Positions 5,177 through 5,334 of a stretch of DNA of 5,334 nt are shown piece after piece; the first letter of the stretch is position 1, and the number at the start of each line of letters is the position of its first letter. The DNA comes from Rubritepida sp. (GTDB lineage Bacteria; Pseudomonadota; Alphaproteobacteria; Acetobacterales; Acetobacteraceae). The stretch lies in assembly GCA_007129145.1 (NCBI GenBank), contig SKWC01000181.1, forward strand, positions 1 to 5,334, read 5' to 3'. Under the pieces are notes generated by a model that worked only from the letters and a program-made list of their open reading frames with translations, did no database searches and was not told the DNA's origin. A program made the position numbers and the translations under genes.

Positions 5177-5334
5177 GCGGGCAGGTCCTGTTGCGCGTGG
5201 AACAGCAGCGACGCATCCCCGTAGGAGAAGAAGCGATAGCGCTGCGCCACCGCATGGGCATAGGCGGCGCGCATCCGGCGATACCCCGCGAAGGCCGCGA
5301 CGAGCATGAGCAGCGTCGAGCGCGGCAGGTGGAA
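5173..5334 (-). CDS. queA: S-adenosylmethionine:tRNA ribosyltransferase-isomerase, C-terminus only
   Basis: QueA transfers and rearranges the ribosyl part of S-adenosylmethionine onto preQ1 in tRNA, giving epoxyqueuosine. Only the last 53 residues are in the window; the start lies beyond the right edge. The fragment begins FHLPRSTLLMLVAAFAG and continues to RYRFFSYGDASLLF, both hallmark C-terminal QueA blocks (F-H-L-P-x-S-T-L-x-M-L-V-x-A-F and Y-x-F-F-S-Y-G-D-A). A short tail, HAQQDLPA, follows the last conserved block. The stop TGA overlaps the tgt ATG in an ATGA, indicating translational coupling. The operon promoter and any preQ1 riboswitch would lie upstream of queA, outside this window. 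Confidence 0.95.
   Translation of the reverse strand, partial: FHLPRSTLLMLVAAFAGYRRMRAAYAHAVAQRYRFFSYGDASLLFHAQQDLPA

Noticed and set aside
4166..5224. A 352-codon plus-strand frame antisense to tgt
   Set aside because: tgt on the opposite strand has every catalytic and zinc-binding residue; this frame has a His/Ala/Gly-rich composition and no domain.
5173..5334. preQ1 riboswitch controlling the queuosine operon
   Set aside because: The leader would be upstream of queA, beyond the window edge; the internal junctions are 4-bp overlaps with no room for one.

Overview
This window is very GC-rich, uses almost only G or C at third codon positions, and packs its genes tightly. The gene types (a Bug-like periplasmic binding protein, a short QueF, a GatA-type amidase with a tiny partner) fit an alphaproteobacterium. 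I would guess Acetobacteraceae (a Roseomonas-like genus), but this is inferred from composition and gene content, not from a marker gene.

Left part (1-1936, minus strand): the N-terminus of a probable exported substrate-binding protein of the tripartite tricarboxylate transporter (Bug/TctC) type, cut by the window edge. Upstream of it, after a 119-bp gap, is a complete 547-residue thiamine-diphosphate (ThDP) enzyme of the acetolactate synthase / 2-hydroxyacyl-CoA lyase superfamily. Middle (2030-3594, plus strand): a 65-residue small protein that looks like a GatC/AtzG-type amidase partner, overlapping by 4 bp an amidase-signature enzyme with a complete Lys-Ser-Ser triad. The ThDP gene and the amidase pair diverge from a 93-bp spacer that probably holds both promoters. 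Together they look like a small accessory module for uptake and breakdown of an organic acid or amide, but no substrate can be read from the sequence.

Right part (3600-5334, minus strand): three consecutive queuosine (tRNA-modification) genes in the order queA (3' end only), tgt and queF. Each is joined to the next by an ATGA overlap. QueF makes preQ1, Tgt inserts it at the wobble position of tRNA, and QueA adds the cyclopentane moiety, so gene order is the reverse of pathway order. The amidase and queF genes converge with only 5 bp between them, and both stop codons lie in the loop of a 9-bp perfect inverted repeat.

I saw no RNA genes, insertion sequences or CRISPR arrays, and nothing that clearly amounts to an undescribed system. 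The least routine items are the tiny amidase partner gene, the ThDP enzyme of unknown substrate, and the stop-codon hairpin between the convergent genes.
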